DNA of 54,262 nucleotides from an uncultured Oscillospiraceae bacterium. Lineage in GTDB: Bacteria; Bacillota; Clostridia; Oscillospirales; Ruminococcaceae. The stretch is from the NCBI GenBank assembly GCA_910587135.1, contig CAJULF010000001.1, positions 74,539 to 128,800 on the forward strand. Reading direction: 5' to 3'. The notes below the pieces were generated by a model that was not told where the DNA came from, did not search any database, and worked only from the letters and a program-made list of their open reading frames with translations. Positions within the stretch are counted from its first letter, which is position 1. Each line of letters begins with the position of its first letter. The position numbers were made by a program, and so were the translations under genes. Shown here piece after piece: positions 25,751-34,768 of the stretch.

Positions 25751-27181
25751 ATGGTTTTTTCCAGTCTTACTTTTCTGTTTGTGTTTCTGCCCGTAGTTTT
25801 CATAATATATTACGCTGTGCCCAAAAGAGCGAAAAATGTGGTCATACTTGTCAGTGGACTGTTGTTTTACGCATGGGGTGAGCCGATATATGTGCTGGCG
25901 ATGATATTGTCGACGTTTATCGACTACACGGCAGGCAGATTGATCGACAAATACGACGACAAGCCGAAGATCAGGACGATATGCCTTATCGTATCGCTGG
26001 TGATGAACATCGGGCTGCTTGGGACGTTCAAATATCTGGGCTTCCTTATAAATTCCGTAAACGGGTGGTTCGGGCTGTCGATACCCAATCCGAATCTGCC
26101 GCTGCCGATAGGCATCAGCTTCTTCACGTTTCAGTCCATGAGCTACACCATAGATCTCTACCGCCGCAACATAAAGGTGCAGAAAAGCGCGGTGAGCTTT
26201 ATGGCGTTTGTCACGCTGTTCCCGCAGATAGTTGCAGGTCCGATAGTGCGCTATGAGGACGTGCAGAACGAGCTGGACAACCGCAGCGTTACCGAAAAAA
26301 TGCTTGGGGACGGAATAAGCCGCTTTATAACGGGACTTGGAAAAAAGGTGCTTATCGCGAATAATATAGGAATGCTCTGGACGCAGGTCAAGGGTATGGA
26401 TTACGGAGAGCTTTCCGCAGTGACTGCGTGGCTGGGTATACTGGCTTTTACGTTCCAGATATATTTTGATTTCAGCGGTTATTCGGATATGGCGATAGGT
26501 CTTGGGAAGATGATGGGCTTCAATTTCCCCGAAAATTTCAACTACCCCTATATGTCACACAGTATTTCGGAGTTCTGGCGGCGCTGGCATATCACGCTTG
26601 GCGCTTGGTTCAGAAGCTATATTTATATCCCCCTCGGCGGCAACCGCAAGGGTCTGCCGCGCACTATAATAAATCTGCTTATTGTCTGGGCGGTAACGGG
26701 AATATGGCACGGCGCGAGCTGGAATTTTATGCTGTGGGGAGTCTATTTCGGGGTGCTTATCATTATAGAGCGCCTGTTTATGGGCAAGGTTCTTGAAAAG
26801 ATACCATCATTTTTCAGTTGGCTGTATACTTTTGTGCTGGTGGTGTTCGGCTGGGTAATGTTTGAGGCGGTGGATACAAGCATAGTAAATATCGGAGAGA
26901 TGTTCGGGCAGATGTTCACTTATATCGGAGCGATGTTCGGCGCGAACGGCACGGTTATGGACAACACCGCGACTTTCGCGATAGTGAATTACGGCGTGAT
27001 GTTCGCGGTATGCATTCTCGGCTCGTCGGATATGTTCAAGAACGCGGCGGAATATATACGGAAAAAAGCTCCCGAATGGGTGCAGTACGGTTTTCCCGTT
27101 GCCCAGACCGCGGTAATGCTGGCAAGCATAGCCTATATAACAACGTCAAGCTATAATCCGTTCCTTTATTTTAATTTTTAA
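25751..27181 (+). CDS. MBOAT family O-acyltransferase (AlgI/PatA type)
   Basis: 476 residues with about ten membrane helices. It begins MVFSSLTFLFVFLPVVFIIY, the usual AlgI-like start. The active-site histidine is H320 in AVTGIWHGASWNF, and YFDFSGYSDMAIGLGKMMGF is the conserved loop before it. MBOAT proteins of this group pass acetyl groups across the membrane for O-acetylation of surface polysaccharide. The next protein-coding gene encodes a DHHW-family partner, the usual AlgI-AlgJ/X-style pair. The ribosome site is GAAAGG, 10 bases before the ATG. Confidence 0.93.
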   Translation: MVFSSLTFLFVFLPVVFIIYYAVPKRAKNVVILVSGLLFYAWGEPIYVLAMILSTFIDYTAGRLIDKYDDKPKIRTICLIVSLVMNIGLLGTFKYLGFLINSVNGWFGLSIPNPNLPLPIGISFFTFQSMSYTIDLYRRNIKVQKSAVSFMAFVTLFPQIVAGPIVRYEDVQNELDNRSVTEKMLGDGISRFITGLGKKVLIANNIGMLWTQVKGMDYGELSAVTAWLGILAFTFQIYFDFSGYSDMAIGLGKMMGFNFPENFNYPYMSHSISEFWRRWHITLGAWFRSYIYIPLGGNRKGLPRTIINLLIVWAVTGIWHGASWNFMLWGVYFGVLIIIERLFMGKVLEKIPSFFSWLYTFVLVVFGWVMFEAVDTSIVNIGEMFGQMFTYIGAMFGANGTVMDNTATFAIVNYGVMFAVCILGSSDMFKNAAEYIRKKAPEWVQYGFPVAQTAVMLASIAYITTSSYNPFLYFNF

Positions 27182-27340
27182 AGAACGACAGCTGAAAATT
27201 CAGCGCTCCAAGGCGCTGAAAGCCGAGGTTGACTGTCCGTCCGCGCAGGAAATTTTTTGCGAGAGCCTGACACTTTTCATTCCGCAAAGCGGAATGAAAA
27301 GTGTCAGGTGGGTCGCGGAAAAATTCAAATTCAGATAAGG
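27182..27340 (+). repeat. Leader repeat with a 20-bp perfect hairpin, upstream of the DHHW gene
   Basis: A perfect stem of 20 base pairs (27266-27285 with 27289-27308, loop AAA) sits between GCGCAGGAAATTTTTTGCG and GTCGCGGAAAAATTCAAAT. The segment AAGGCGCTGAAAGC (27210-27223) also occurs at 5367-5380 in front of the pyrG copy. The element lies inside the MBOAT-DHHW gap, so it is transcribed if the two genes form one operon. Confidence 0.8.
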
Positions 27341-27348
27341 AGAAAACG

Positions 27349-28563
27349 ATGAACTTCAAGATGACCCCGCAAAAGCTAATGATCGCGCTGTTTTCGATAG
27401 TGCTGCTTGCCGTGCCGATAGTTACGCTTGCGCTGCCCAAGCAGGAGCGCAGCGAAAACGAGAACCGCACGCTAAAGGATCTTCCCACACTTGTTGACAG
27501 TAATAAGCTGAACAAGGCGGAGAATCTTGCCGATGTGATAAAATCTGTAAAGTGGAGCTATATCACGGAGCGCAAAAATCCCAGCTATATGGACGATATT
27601 GAAACCTATCTTTCCGACCATCTTGCGGGGCGGGAGCTTTGGGTCGTTGCCTCGAACAAAATGGAGCGTCTTGCGGGAAAGCAGGAGATAAACGAGGTTT
27701 TCACCTCCGATGACAGAATGATACAGGTGTTTAAGGAATATAATGAGGAAACGGTCAGCGCGTCGCTGGAGGCTATTGATATCTTTGCGGCGAAGTTCCC
27801 CGACGTGCCGATGTATTTTATGCTCGCTCCCACCTCGCAGGAGATTTATTCCTCGCTTATGCCCTCCTACGGCGGGTATCTCAGCGAAAAGGCGTTTATT
27901 GAGGGCTGCTACGGCAAGACGGAAAATCTGACTCCGATAGATTGCCTGAGTTTTCTTTCGGGTCACCGCGACGAATATATATATTACCGCACCGATCATC
28001 ACTGGACAAGTCTGGGCGCGTACTACGCATATGCCGCGGCGGCGCGGCAGCTGGGATACAACGCTTACGGGCTTAATGCCTTTAATATTGAAACCGCAAG
28101 CAGCAGCTTCCGCGGAACACTGTTTTCAAAAACGCTGGACAGCACCGTTACTCCCGACAGCATAGATTATTACCACCTCGCGTCAAACGAGCCGACGGTG
28201 AAAATGACGGTGTTCGACGGTCGTGAGCAAACCGAGTACGACAGCCTTTATGTAAGGGATTATCTCGCGATAAAGGATAAGTACTCAAGCTTTACCGGCA
28301 GCAATTCTCCGCTTATCACCATAGAAACCGACGTGGATAACGGCAAAAGCCTGCTGCTGATAAAAGACAGCTACGCGCACAGCCTTGTGCCGTTTTTGTC
28401 GAAGCATTACAGCAAAATAACCATGGTGGACATGAGATATATAAATGTTGGTCTGGATTATTTCTCAATAAACGTCAATGATTATTCCCAAGTATTGATA
28501 AGCTATAATGTCATTTCTTTCGCGGGAGATCAGAACCTCCCCAAGCTGCGGCTGACAAGATGA
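27349..28563 (+). CDS. DHHW family protein (AlgX/AlgJ-like O-acetylation partner)
   Basis: 404 residues from ATG 27349, placed by AAGGAGAAAACG. A signal anchor (LMIALFSIVLLAVPIVTLAL) puts the rest outside the membrane. The motif TDHHWTSLGAYYAY is at 215-228 (D216, H217, H218), the SGNH-like catalytic motif of the family, with KSLLLIKDSYAHSLVPF carrying the likely catalytic Ser/Asp region. It works with the MBOAT protein to O-acetylate a surface glycan; the glycan is unknown. Its stop overlaps the start of the next gene by four bases. Confidence 0.9.
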   Translation: MNFKMTPQKLMIALFSIVLLAVPIVTLALPKQERSENENRTLKDLPTLVDSNKLNKAENLADVIKSVKWSYITERKNPSYMDDIETYLSDHLAGRELWVVASNKMERLAGKQEINEVFTSDDRMIQVFKEYNEETVSASLEAIDIFAAKFPDVPMYFMLAPTSQEIYSSLMPSYGGYLSEKAFIEGCYGKTENLTPIDCLSFLSGHRDEYIYYRTDHHWTSLGAYYAYAAAARQLGYNAYGLNAFNIETASSSFRGTLFSKTLDSTVTPDSIDYYHLASNEPTVKMTVFDGREQTEYDSLYVRDYLAIKDKYSSFTGSNSPLITIETDVDNGKSLLLIKDSYAHSLVPFLSKHYSKITMVDMRYINVGLDYFSINVNDYSQVLISYNVISFAGDQNLPKLRLTR

Positions 28564-29408
28564 GAGAGCTTATTCTGACCGCCGAGCAGACCGAGGACGG
28601 CATGACGGCACTGAATTTTCTGAAAGCGCGCGGCTTTTCCCGCCGCATGGTGACATCTCTTAAGCGAAGCGGCGGGCTTACCCGCGGCGGAGAAATACTG
28701 CGCAGCGTGGACAAGGTGTGCGCGGGGGATGTGATACGCGTTGTGCAGGAGGATTCGGGGGGAGTTGTGCCGAATGACAGCATATGTGTGGAAATATCCT
28801 ACGAGGATAAGGATATCATTATCTACAACAAGCCGCCCTTTCTGGCTGTTCACCCCTCCGTGCGTCACTATGACGATACGCTGGCAAACGCTTTTGCGGC
28901 AAGATTTCCCGATACTTTGTTCCGCCCGATAAACCGTCTTGACCGCGATACCTCAGGTTTGTGCGTATGTGCAAAAAACAGGCTTGCGGCGGCAGGTCTT
29001 GCGGACTTGAAAAAGGTTTATTTCGCGGTAGTCAATGGGGAGCTTTACAGCGGAGGAACTGTCGATCTGCCGATAGGCAGGGAAAGCGAAAGCATTATAA
29101 AGCGCTGCGTTAAATCCGACGGAAAGCACGCCATAACGCGGTTTGATCCTATAGAGCGGATAAACGGCAGAACGCTGCTGAAAATCCGACTTGAAACGGG
29201 GCGGACTCACCAGATACGTGTGCATATGTCGCATATCGGGTATCCCTTGTGCGGGGACAGACTCTACGGCGGCGATGCGAGCATTAACCGTCAGGCGCTG
29301 CATTGCGGCGAAGCGGAATTTACGCACCCTATAACAAAGGAAAGAATATATACCGCCGCTCCGCTTCCTAAGGATATCCGAGCGCTGCTTTATAATGGCT
29401 TGAAGTGA
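28560..29408 (+). CDS. RluA-family pseudouridine synthase
   Basis: 282 residues. It has an S4-like N-terminal region (LNFLKARGFSRRMVTSLKRS) and then the catalytic domain with RPINRLDRDTSGL; D128 in RLD is the catalytic aspartate. LETGRTHQIRVHMSHIGYPL is the conserved C-terminal motif. It converts a uridine in rRNA or tRNA to pseudouridine; the RluC/RluD/YhcT-type target cannot be fixed from sequence. The ATGA overlap with the DHHW gene makes them translationally coupled, although they have no functional tie. Confidence 0.93.
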   Translation: MRELILTAEQTEDGMTALNFLKARGFSRRMVTSLKRSGGLTRGGEILRSVDKVCAGDVIRVVQEDSGGVVPNDSICVEISYEDKDIIIYNKPPFLAVHPSVRHYDDTLANAFAARFPDTLFRPINRLDRDTSGLCVCAKNRLAAAGLADLKKVYFAVVNGELYSGGTVDLPIGRESESIIKRCVKSDGKHAITRFDPIERINGRTLLKIRLETGRTHQIRVHMSHIGYPLCGDRLYGGDASINRQALHCGEAEFTHPITKERIYTAAPLPKDIRALLYNGLK

Positions 29409-29419
29409 AAGGAACATTC

Positions 29420-30079
29420 ATGGTCAAAGAAATTAAAAAAATTTTTATTCCCGCTGTATTGGTCATTTCTCTTATGGCGGGCTGTTCGTCCCCCGATACG
29501 GGCGTCCGTATGGAGGAAAACGCGGTGATAATCGATTCTGCGGGGATTCGGCTCGATATCCCGGAGGGCTGGAGCACTATGACGGGGAAGAGTATTTATG
29601 AGGAAATATACCCTCGGTATTCCGATAGCTTTGACAGTGCCGAGGAGCTTGAAAAAGCTCTTAATGAGGCGGGAGAAGAATACATAGTCTATGCGCTGCC
29701 CGCAGACAGCTCCGCGATTTTGCTGATAACATTGCAGGATATGACGTCCGAAACGGGCGAGCGCCCTACGCTTGAAAAGCTTGCGCGTACCCTGCATGAC
29801 GGAACGCTTTTCGACTATCAGGCAAGCGGTTACAGAACAGGCTCAAACAGCGTTTTTGAGCAGACCGAGATTGCGGGACGAGAGGGTGTGCTGTCATTCT
29901 TTGAGCTTTACATTCCGCAGGAAGCGGCGGACGCGCGGGAACCGTCCGAGCCGCTGTTTGAGATGGCTCAGGAGCTGTTCATGTTTGAGGACGGAGAGGA
30001 TGTCTGGTCGGTTCAGTTTATCTGTTCAGAAAAGGAAAACGTGCTGAGAATAGGGGATATACTTTCAAAGAGCGGTTAA
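29420..30079 (+). CDS. Small lipoprotein of unknown function
   Basis: 219 residues from ATG 29420 (ribosome site AAAGGAA). The signal peptide IKKIFIPAVLVISLMAGC ends in a lipobox (LMAGC), so the protein is anchored at the outer face of the membrane. The mature part starts SSPDTGVRMEENAVIIDSAG, and the body has IRLDIPEGWSTMTGK, a pattern seen in secreted proteins with a PsbP/Mog1-like fold, though I cannot assign it. It follows the pseudouridine synthase by 11 bases and closes the operon. Confidence 0.8.
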   Translation: MVKEIKKIFIPAVLVISLMAGCSSPDTGVRMEENAVIIDSAGIRLDIPEGWSTMTGKSIYEEIYPRYSDSFDSAEELEKALNEAGEEYIVYALPADSSAILLITLQDMTSETGERPTLEKLARTLHDGTLFDYQASGYRTGSNSVFEQTEIAGREGVLSFFELYIPQEAADAREPSEPLFEMAQELFMFEDGEDVWSVQFICSEKENVLRIGDILSKSG

Positions 30080-30238
30080 TGTTATACATGTTTCGATATT
30101 ACCGATTATAGATTTACAGTTTGAAACGCCGCCAAGAGGTATTGGTTATAGTAAACAAGAGTTTTCCGTGATAATTAGCAGTTGTGCCCAAAAAAATCAA
30201 AAAAAACTGTTTAAAATTTAGAAAATGGATAATATCTC

Positions 30239-30267
30239 TTGATTTCTGTTTTCAAATACTGTATAAT
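30239..30267 (+). promoter_or_regulatory. Promoter of the PilZ-GGDEF-ParA-ComFB run
   Basis: TTGATT at 30239-30244, 17-base spacer, TATAAT at 30262-30267, about 97 bases before the PilZ start. The rest of 30080-30364 is AT-rich and shows no gene. Confidence 0.75.
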
Positions 30268-30364
30268 GTAAATATGACTATTCTGCCATAAAATGCGCCA
30301 AATGACGGATAAGCCAAAATTCACATAGGGCGTGATATATTATACATAAAGGGTTGAGTGCAGT

Positions 30365-31042
30365 TTGTTATTCAGTAATAAGATAATTAAAATAGAGGTA
30401 CTGGACAAAAACGGCACGGTTGTCGTTACCTCTGAAAAGGGATTTGTTTTTCCGAAAAATCTCGATAGTGATGAGGACAGTATTTTAATTATAAAGGGTA
30501 AAAATCTGACGGAATTTGAACGGAACGAGAGGGTCTTTGTGGTTGTTTCCACAAAAGCCGGGGACAGAATACGCTATAACGGTTGTGTCACCATGTCGAT
30601 GGATGTGCAGCTTAATATAAAGGTGTTCACCCTGGACGATACCAAGGTCCTTAAAGAAAGACGGAGATACTTTAAAATTCGTGTTGAGGAGCGGGGAAGA
30701 GCGCTTTTCTTCGTAAGAGGAGAGGAAACGGTACGCTTTGATGTTCCCGAATTTATCGACATTCAGGATATAAATATCGGCGGGATCTTTATGTCCAGCG
30801 AATATCGGTTTGAGGAAGATGATGCGGTGTGCGTGGAAATAGATCTTTTTACCGATTACCGTCTTAACGCCATGGCTCATATATTGCGTGTGCAGCGCGA
30901 CAACGACGGAAACGTCATAGGCTATGGCTGTGAGTTTATCGGACTTACCGCCTCGCAGGAGGATTATATCGGAAAGTATATTTACAGCGTACAGTCCTCG
31001 CTTCGGCAAAAGGATATAGTAGCCAATGATATGGATGATTGA
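30365..31042 (+). CDS. PilZ domain protein, YcgR-like c-di-GMP receptor
   Basis: 225 residues. Residues about 1-95 form a YcgR-N/PilZN-like beta domain; residues about 98-220 are a PilZ domain. The c-di-GMP-binding arginines are in RRRYFKIRVE (RxxxR) and the second motif is DINIGGIFM, a variant of the usual D/NxSxxG with Asn for Ser. Such proteins act as flagellar brakes or effectors. The start is TTG 30365 with a weak ribosome site, so the exact N-terminus is uncertain. A diguanylate cyclase follows 48 bases on, giving a maker-receiver pair. Confidence 0.88.
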   Translation: MLFSNKIIKIEVLDKNGTVVVTSEKGFVFPKNLDSDEDSILIIKGKNLTEFERNERVFVVVSTKAGDRIRYNGCVTMSMDVQLNIKVFTLDDTKVLKERRRYFKIRVEERGRALFFVRGEETVRFDVPEFIDIQDINIGGIFMSSEYRFEEDDAVCVEIDLFTDYRLNAMAHILRVQRDNDGNVIGYGCEFIGLTASQEDYIGKYIYSVQSSLRQKDIVANDMDD

Positions 31043-31090
31043 TAAATAATTTTTACGGAGACAGATTTTTTATTCAGGGGGATAATGGTA

Positions 31091-33127
31091 ATGGGCAACG
31101 CAAAATTAAAGTTCTCTTTAACGCTGATACTGTTGGTTTTCGCGATAGTTCCGGCTCTTATTGTGGGAGCGGTGGGAACGTTTTCGATAATCGGCTATGA
31201 AAAAAGCGCAAAGATCGACACGCTGAAAACGGTATCGCTGTCGAAGTCGTCGGCGATCGACCAGATTTTCACGGATTATGTGTCTATCACAAGTACGCTT
31301 TCAAAGATGGAACCTGTCATTGAAACGGCAAGAGAAGGCGGCGATGCGGCAGACGGTGTTCTTGACGCGTTTGACGCGGCGGATCAGGATATCATCGATA
31401 TTCTTATTATCGGTTCGACCGGTAATATTCTCGCTTCGGGCAACGGCTCCATGAGCGGCAGTTTCGAGCATTTCAACGCTGACGGAATGCCGGCTGTTTC
31501 TGCACTGAGATCGTGGGAAAGCTATAAAACAGATGCGTTTTTTGTATCGAAGCCGATTTATGCCGACCCTGACACCAAAACCGGAGGAGAATTGGGCTTT
31601 GTATGCGCTGTTATATCGGTTGCGTCCGAAAGCAGCATAGGTCAGGCAATATCCGGTACATATCTGGGCAGTGCGCATTTTGTTTTGCTTGATGAAGATG
31701 GAAACGCGGTAAACTTTGCCGGAGACGGTGCGGTTACCCGTGACGGTTCTTTTGGAAGCACCAAGGATGAGATTTTTGCCAATACCGGGAACGCGTCCGA
31801 TATTAACGGATACGATACCATGTACACGGCGGGAATGGGCAGATATGAGTTTTCCGCGGGAATTATCCCCAATGTTACTTCATGGCGGTGGGTAGGCATC
31901 GCGGACAGCAGCAACTTCGGCGGTTTTGCAGCGTCCACAAACCTTATCGGCTGGGGCGTTATCGTCGGTGTCTGCATTGTCGTTTCCCTTATTGCAATGG
32001 TGATTATTGCAAGATTTGTAAGCAAAATGCATGATATGCTCAAGACCATGAGCGCCATTGCCAGCGACGAGGGCGGCACGGAGATCCGCTTTGACGTCAA
32101 AAAGGGCAAGAGCGAGCTGGACGATATCCAGCGCTCTTTCAACGATCTGCTTGACGAAATATATCTCAGTGAGGAGCGCCATCGCACTATTGCGGAGCTG
32201 TCCGACAATATGCTGTTTGAGTGGGATTTCCACAAGGAATTTATGTACGTTTCGCCGAATACTCTTGCGAAATTCAGTTTAAGACCCGCTGACTCCACGC
32301 TGTCAAACGGCAAGTTCATTGATTCTCTTATGAGCCAGGAGGACGCGGAGCGTTACAAGCGTGATATAAACGGCTTGCTTAAGAACAAGAACAGCTTCAG
32401 CGCCGAGTATCAGCTCACCACCGTTCACGGCACGGTCATCTGGGTGCTTCTCCGCGCGGTATGCATAACCGACAGACTCAGCGAGCCGCTGAGAGTTATC
32501 GGGGTTATGACTGATATCGACAACGAGAAGAAGATGGAGCTTCAGCTTTCCGAGCGTGCAAGCTATGACTTCCTGTCGCAGTTGTTTAACCGCAACACCT
32601 TTATCAGAACCTTTACTTCCGAGCTTGAAAGACGCGGTCAGAATAAGGTTGGCGTAATGTTCCTTGATGTGGACGATTTCAAGTTTATCAACGACAGATA
32701 CGGTCACTCCGTTGGTGACGAGGTTATCCGCTTTGTGGCGGATACTATCCGTACAAAGGTTGATGAAAGAGGCGGCTTTGCGGGACGTTTCGGCGGTGAC
32801 GAGTTTGTATTGTGCTATACGAACCAGGAGGATATTGCGAACCTGGAAAATATCGCGATGGATATTATAGACCAGCTGAACAATGGCTACACCACATCTG
32901 ACGGTATGCTGATAAACGTTAAGATATCAATAGGTATAGCCTACTGTCCCGAGCATTCCGACGACGCAAACGAGCTGTTGTCCTTTGCGGATACCGCTAT
33001 GTACTTCGTAAAGAAGAACGGTAAGATGAACTATCATGTTTATATGCCGGAGGACAGCGCAAGCGGCGAGTATGTTGATCCCGAGGGCTATTACAGCAAC
33101 GGGATACCCGAGGAAACAGAGCAGTAA
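31091..33127 (+). CDS. Membrane-bound diguanylate cyclase (extracellular sensor, HAMP-like linker, PAS, GGDEF)
   Basis: About 678 residues. Membrane helix 1 at about 8-34; an extracellular dCache-like sensor of about 250 residues; helix 2 at about 287-308 (GVIVGVCIVVSLIAMVIIA); a HAMP-like segment (VSKMHDMLKTMSAIASDEGG); a PAS domain (about 365-485); and a GGDEF domain with GRFGGDEFVL near 568, so the active-site motif is intact. The inhibitory RxxD site five residues before GGDEF is absent (ERGGFAG), so product feedback is not expected. No EAL domain. Start ATG 31091 is preferred because CAGGGGG lies 9 bases before it; ATG 31085 is too close. Confidence 0.93.
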   Translation: MGNAKLKFSLTLILLVFAIVPALIVGAVGTFSIIGYEKSAKIDTLKTVSLSKSSAIDQIFTDYVSITSTLSKMEPVIETAREGGDAADGVLDAFDAADQDIIDILIIGSTGNILASGNGSMSGSFEHFNADGMPAVSALRSWESYKTDAFFVSKPIYADPDTKTGGELGFVCAVISVASESSIGQAISGTYLGSAHFVLLDEDGNAVNFAGDGAVTRDGSFGSTKDEIFANTGNASDINGYDTMYTAGMGRYEFSAGIIPNVTSWRWVGIADSSNFGGFAASTNLIGWGVIVGVCIVVSLIAMVIIARFVSKMHDMLKTMSAIASDEGGTEIRFDVKKGKSELDDIQRSFNDLLDEIYLSEERHRTIAELSDNMLFEWDFHKEFMYVSPNTLAKFSLRPADSTLSNGKFIDSLMSQEDAERYKRDINGLLKNKNSFSAEYQLTTVHGTVIWVLLRAVCITDRLSEPLRVIGVMTDIDNEKKMELQLSERASYDFLSQLFNRNTFIRTFTSELERRGQNKVGVMFLDVDDFKFINDRYGHSVGDEVIRFVADTIRTKVDERGGFAGRFGGDEFVLCYTNQEDIANLENIAMDIIDQLNNGYTTSDGMLINVKISIGIAYCPEHSDDANELLSFADTAMYFVKKNGKMNYHVYMPEDSASGEYVDPEGYYSNGIPEETEQ

Positions 33128-33150
33128 GCTGCCTGTTGCGTTAAATATGA

Positions 33151-33183
33151 CAGGGGCGGACAAATAAGATTTGTGCGCCCCTG
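33151..33183 (+). promoter_or_regulatory. Strong hairpin between the GGDEF and parA genes
   Basis: CAGGGGCG-GACAAAT and ATTTGTG-CGCCCCTG pair over about 15 positions with one mismatch and an AAG loop. It lacks a following T-run, so it may be a partial terminator or an mRNA-processing site between the two genes rather than a full stop. The parA ribosome site begins 7 bases later. Confidence 0.6.
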
Positions 33184-33201
33184 TGTTATGGAGGAATTAT
33201 T

Positions 33202-33981
33202 TTGGCGAGGATAATTGCTGTAACAAATCAAAAGGGCGGTGTTGGCAAGACCACCACTTGCAGTGCTATCTGCGGCGGTCTAGCGCAGATGGGATACCGC
33301 GTGCTTGCGGTGGATCTTGACCCGCAGGGAAACTTGAGCTTCAGCCTTGGTGTAGAGGCTGATGACAGCTATACCATTTATGACGTTCTTAAGGGCAACT
33401 GTGAGCTTACGGACGCTGTTCAGCAGGGCGGGGTGTGCGACGTTGTGCCGTCGAATATATTGCTGTCGGGTCTGGAACTGGAAATGACAGGTGTGGGGCG
33501 CGAATATGTCCTCAGCGAGCAGCTTGGCACGGTGAAAGATAACTATGATTTTATTATCCTGGATACCCCTCCCGCGCTATCGGTGCTGACGATAAACGCC
33601 TATACAGCTTCTGACGAGCTGGTGATACCCATGCTCTGCGAGATATTGTCGCTTCAGGGCATTGCGCAGCTTAAACAGACGATATTTGCGGTGCAGCGCT
33701 ATTACAACAAATCACTTAAGGTGTCGGGGATACTTCTGAACAAATATAATTCTCACCTTATGCTTACACGCGAGGTGGAGGAGCTTGCCGCGCTGATAGC
33801 GGAGCAGCTCGACAGCCGCATTTTCAAGACCAGGATAAGCGCAAGCGTGGCAATAGCCGAAGCGCCGGCACACGGTGAAAGCATAATGACCTACTCGCCC
33901 AAATCAAAATCGGCAAAGGAATATATGGATTTTATTAAGGAACTTATCGGTCCTGTCGGTAAGCGTAAAAAACAGTCATGA
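33202..33981 (+). CDS. ParA/Soj family ATPase
   Basis: 259 residues. The deviant Walker A is KGGVGKTTT (11-19), with VDLDPQGNLSFSLG as the A' motif and FIILDTPPALSVLT as Walker B. The signature lysine K11 is present, so it should dimerise on ATP. The start is TTG 33202, with GGAGGAATTAT as ribosome site. Chromosomal Soj normally sits with parB and the origin. Here there is no ParB; it overlaps a ComFB-domain gene by four bases and follows c-di-GMP genes, so it is more likely to position a protein complex (as in MinD-like or ParC-type systems) than to segregate DNA (inference). Confidence 0.9.
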   Translation: MARIIAVTNQKGGVGKTTTCSAICGGLAQMGYRVLAVDLDPQGNLSFSLGVEADDSYTIYDVLKGNCELTDAVQQGGVCDVVPSNILLSGLELEMTGVGREYVLSEQLGTVKDNYDFIILDTPPALSVLTINAYTASDELVIPMLCEILSLQGIAQLKQTIFAVQRYYNKSLKVSGILLNKYNSHLMLTREVEELAALIAEQLDSRIFKTRISASVAIAEAPAHGESIMTYSPKSKSAKEYMDFIKELIGPVGKRKKQS

Positions 33982-34730
33982 AAGAAAGCGCGGGTGCGCC
34001 CGGGAAGCGGGCGGATAAAACAATAGCGGGGGTTTTGAATACCAATAATAACGCTAAAAAGCGGAGATCGGCGTCCAAGGCAAATGACGCGGGCGAAAAG
34101 GACAAGCCCACCGCCAAGTCAAAATCTTCGGACAGCGCGGCGCAGGTCACGCCCCAAAAAGAGAGCAAAAAGGATGAAGCGCCGAACAGTCCCGATAAAA
34201 AGACCGCAAAGAAATCAACAGATAAAGCGGCAGGTACTAAGTCCGTGAAAACAGTTGATGAAAAGACGGGCAGCGGCAGTAAAACTCCGCAGGTAATGAA
34301 GCTGATTGAGCCGCAGGGTGGCGTAAATCCCGTGATAATTGCGGGAAAGAGCCGTATCCCTCAACAGCTTCGCGGTAAAGCGCCGCTGTCGCGGATAATG
34401 CGGCGGGAAGCGGCAGAGATATTCGGGGACGCATTTTACACCGATCCGAATGAGGTTTTGACGGTAAATCTGACCGAGCTTGTTATAAATGAAAACGCGG
34501 ATGAGCTTTTGCGGCGCTTCAACGCCTGTTGTTGCGATAAATGTATCGCGGAGCTAACGCGCCGCGCGGTTGATAAAGTTCCGTCAAGGTTTGTACGGGC
34601 GACAAGAGCGGAGCTGGAGCGCGGCTCTCCGGATCTGGAGGAGCAGAAAGAGCCGATAAGGAAATCGGCTCTGTCCGCAATGATACGGGAGCTTATCGGG
34701 AATAAGCGGCGTCATTTTCATAACGGATAA
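33978..34730 (+). CDS. Lys-rich protein with C-terminal ComFB-like domain
   Basis: 250 residues. Residues 1-105 are low-complexity and very rich in Lys, Ser, Ala and Thr (KKRRSASKANDAGEKDKP), and so disordered and basic. Residues about 158-215 match the late-competence ComFB pattern: NLTELVINENADELLRRFNA, then CCCDKCIAELTRRAVDKVPS and RFVRATRAE; the C-x-x-C pair and the VPSRFV end are the family hallmarks. ComFB-type domains have been reported to bind cyclic dinucleotides in other bacteria. The ATG overlaps the ParA stop by four bases, so the two proteins are probably partners, perhaps a ParA and its cargo adaptor. Confidence 0.75.
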   Translation: MKESAGAPGKRADKTIAGVLNTNNNAKKRRSASKANDAGEKDKPTAKSKSSDSAAQVTPQKESKKDEAPNSPDKKTAKKSTDKAAGTKSVKTVDEKTGSGSKTPQVMKLIEPQGGVNPVIIAGKSRIPQQLRGKAPLSRIMRREAAEIFGDAFYTDPNEVLTVNLTELVINENADELLRRFNACCCDKCIAELTRRAVDKVPSRFVRATRAELERGSPDLEEQKEPIRKSALSAMIRELIGNKRRHFHNG

Positions 34731-34755
34731 AGCCCTTGCAAAAGGGCTTTGATTT
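34729..34755 (+). terminator. Terminator after the ComFB-domain gene
   Basis: AAAGCCCTT-GC-AAAAGGGCTTT hairpin directly overlapping the stop codon, followed by GATTTG. It ends the c-di-GMP run. Confidence 0.75.
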
Positions 34756-34768
34756 GATGGGAGAAAAA

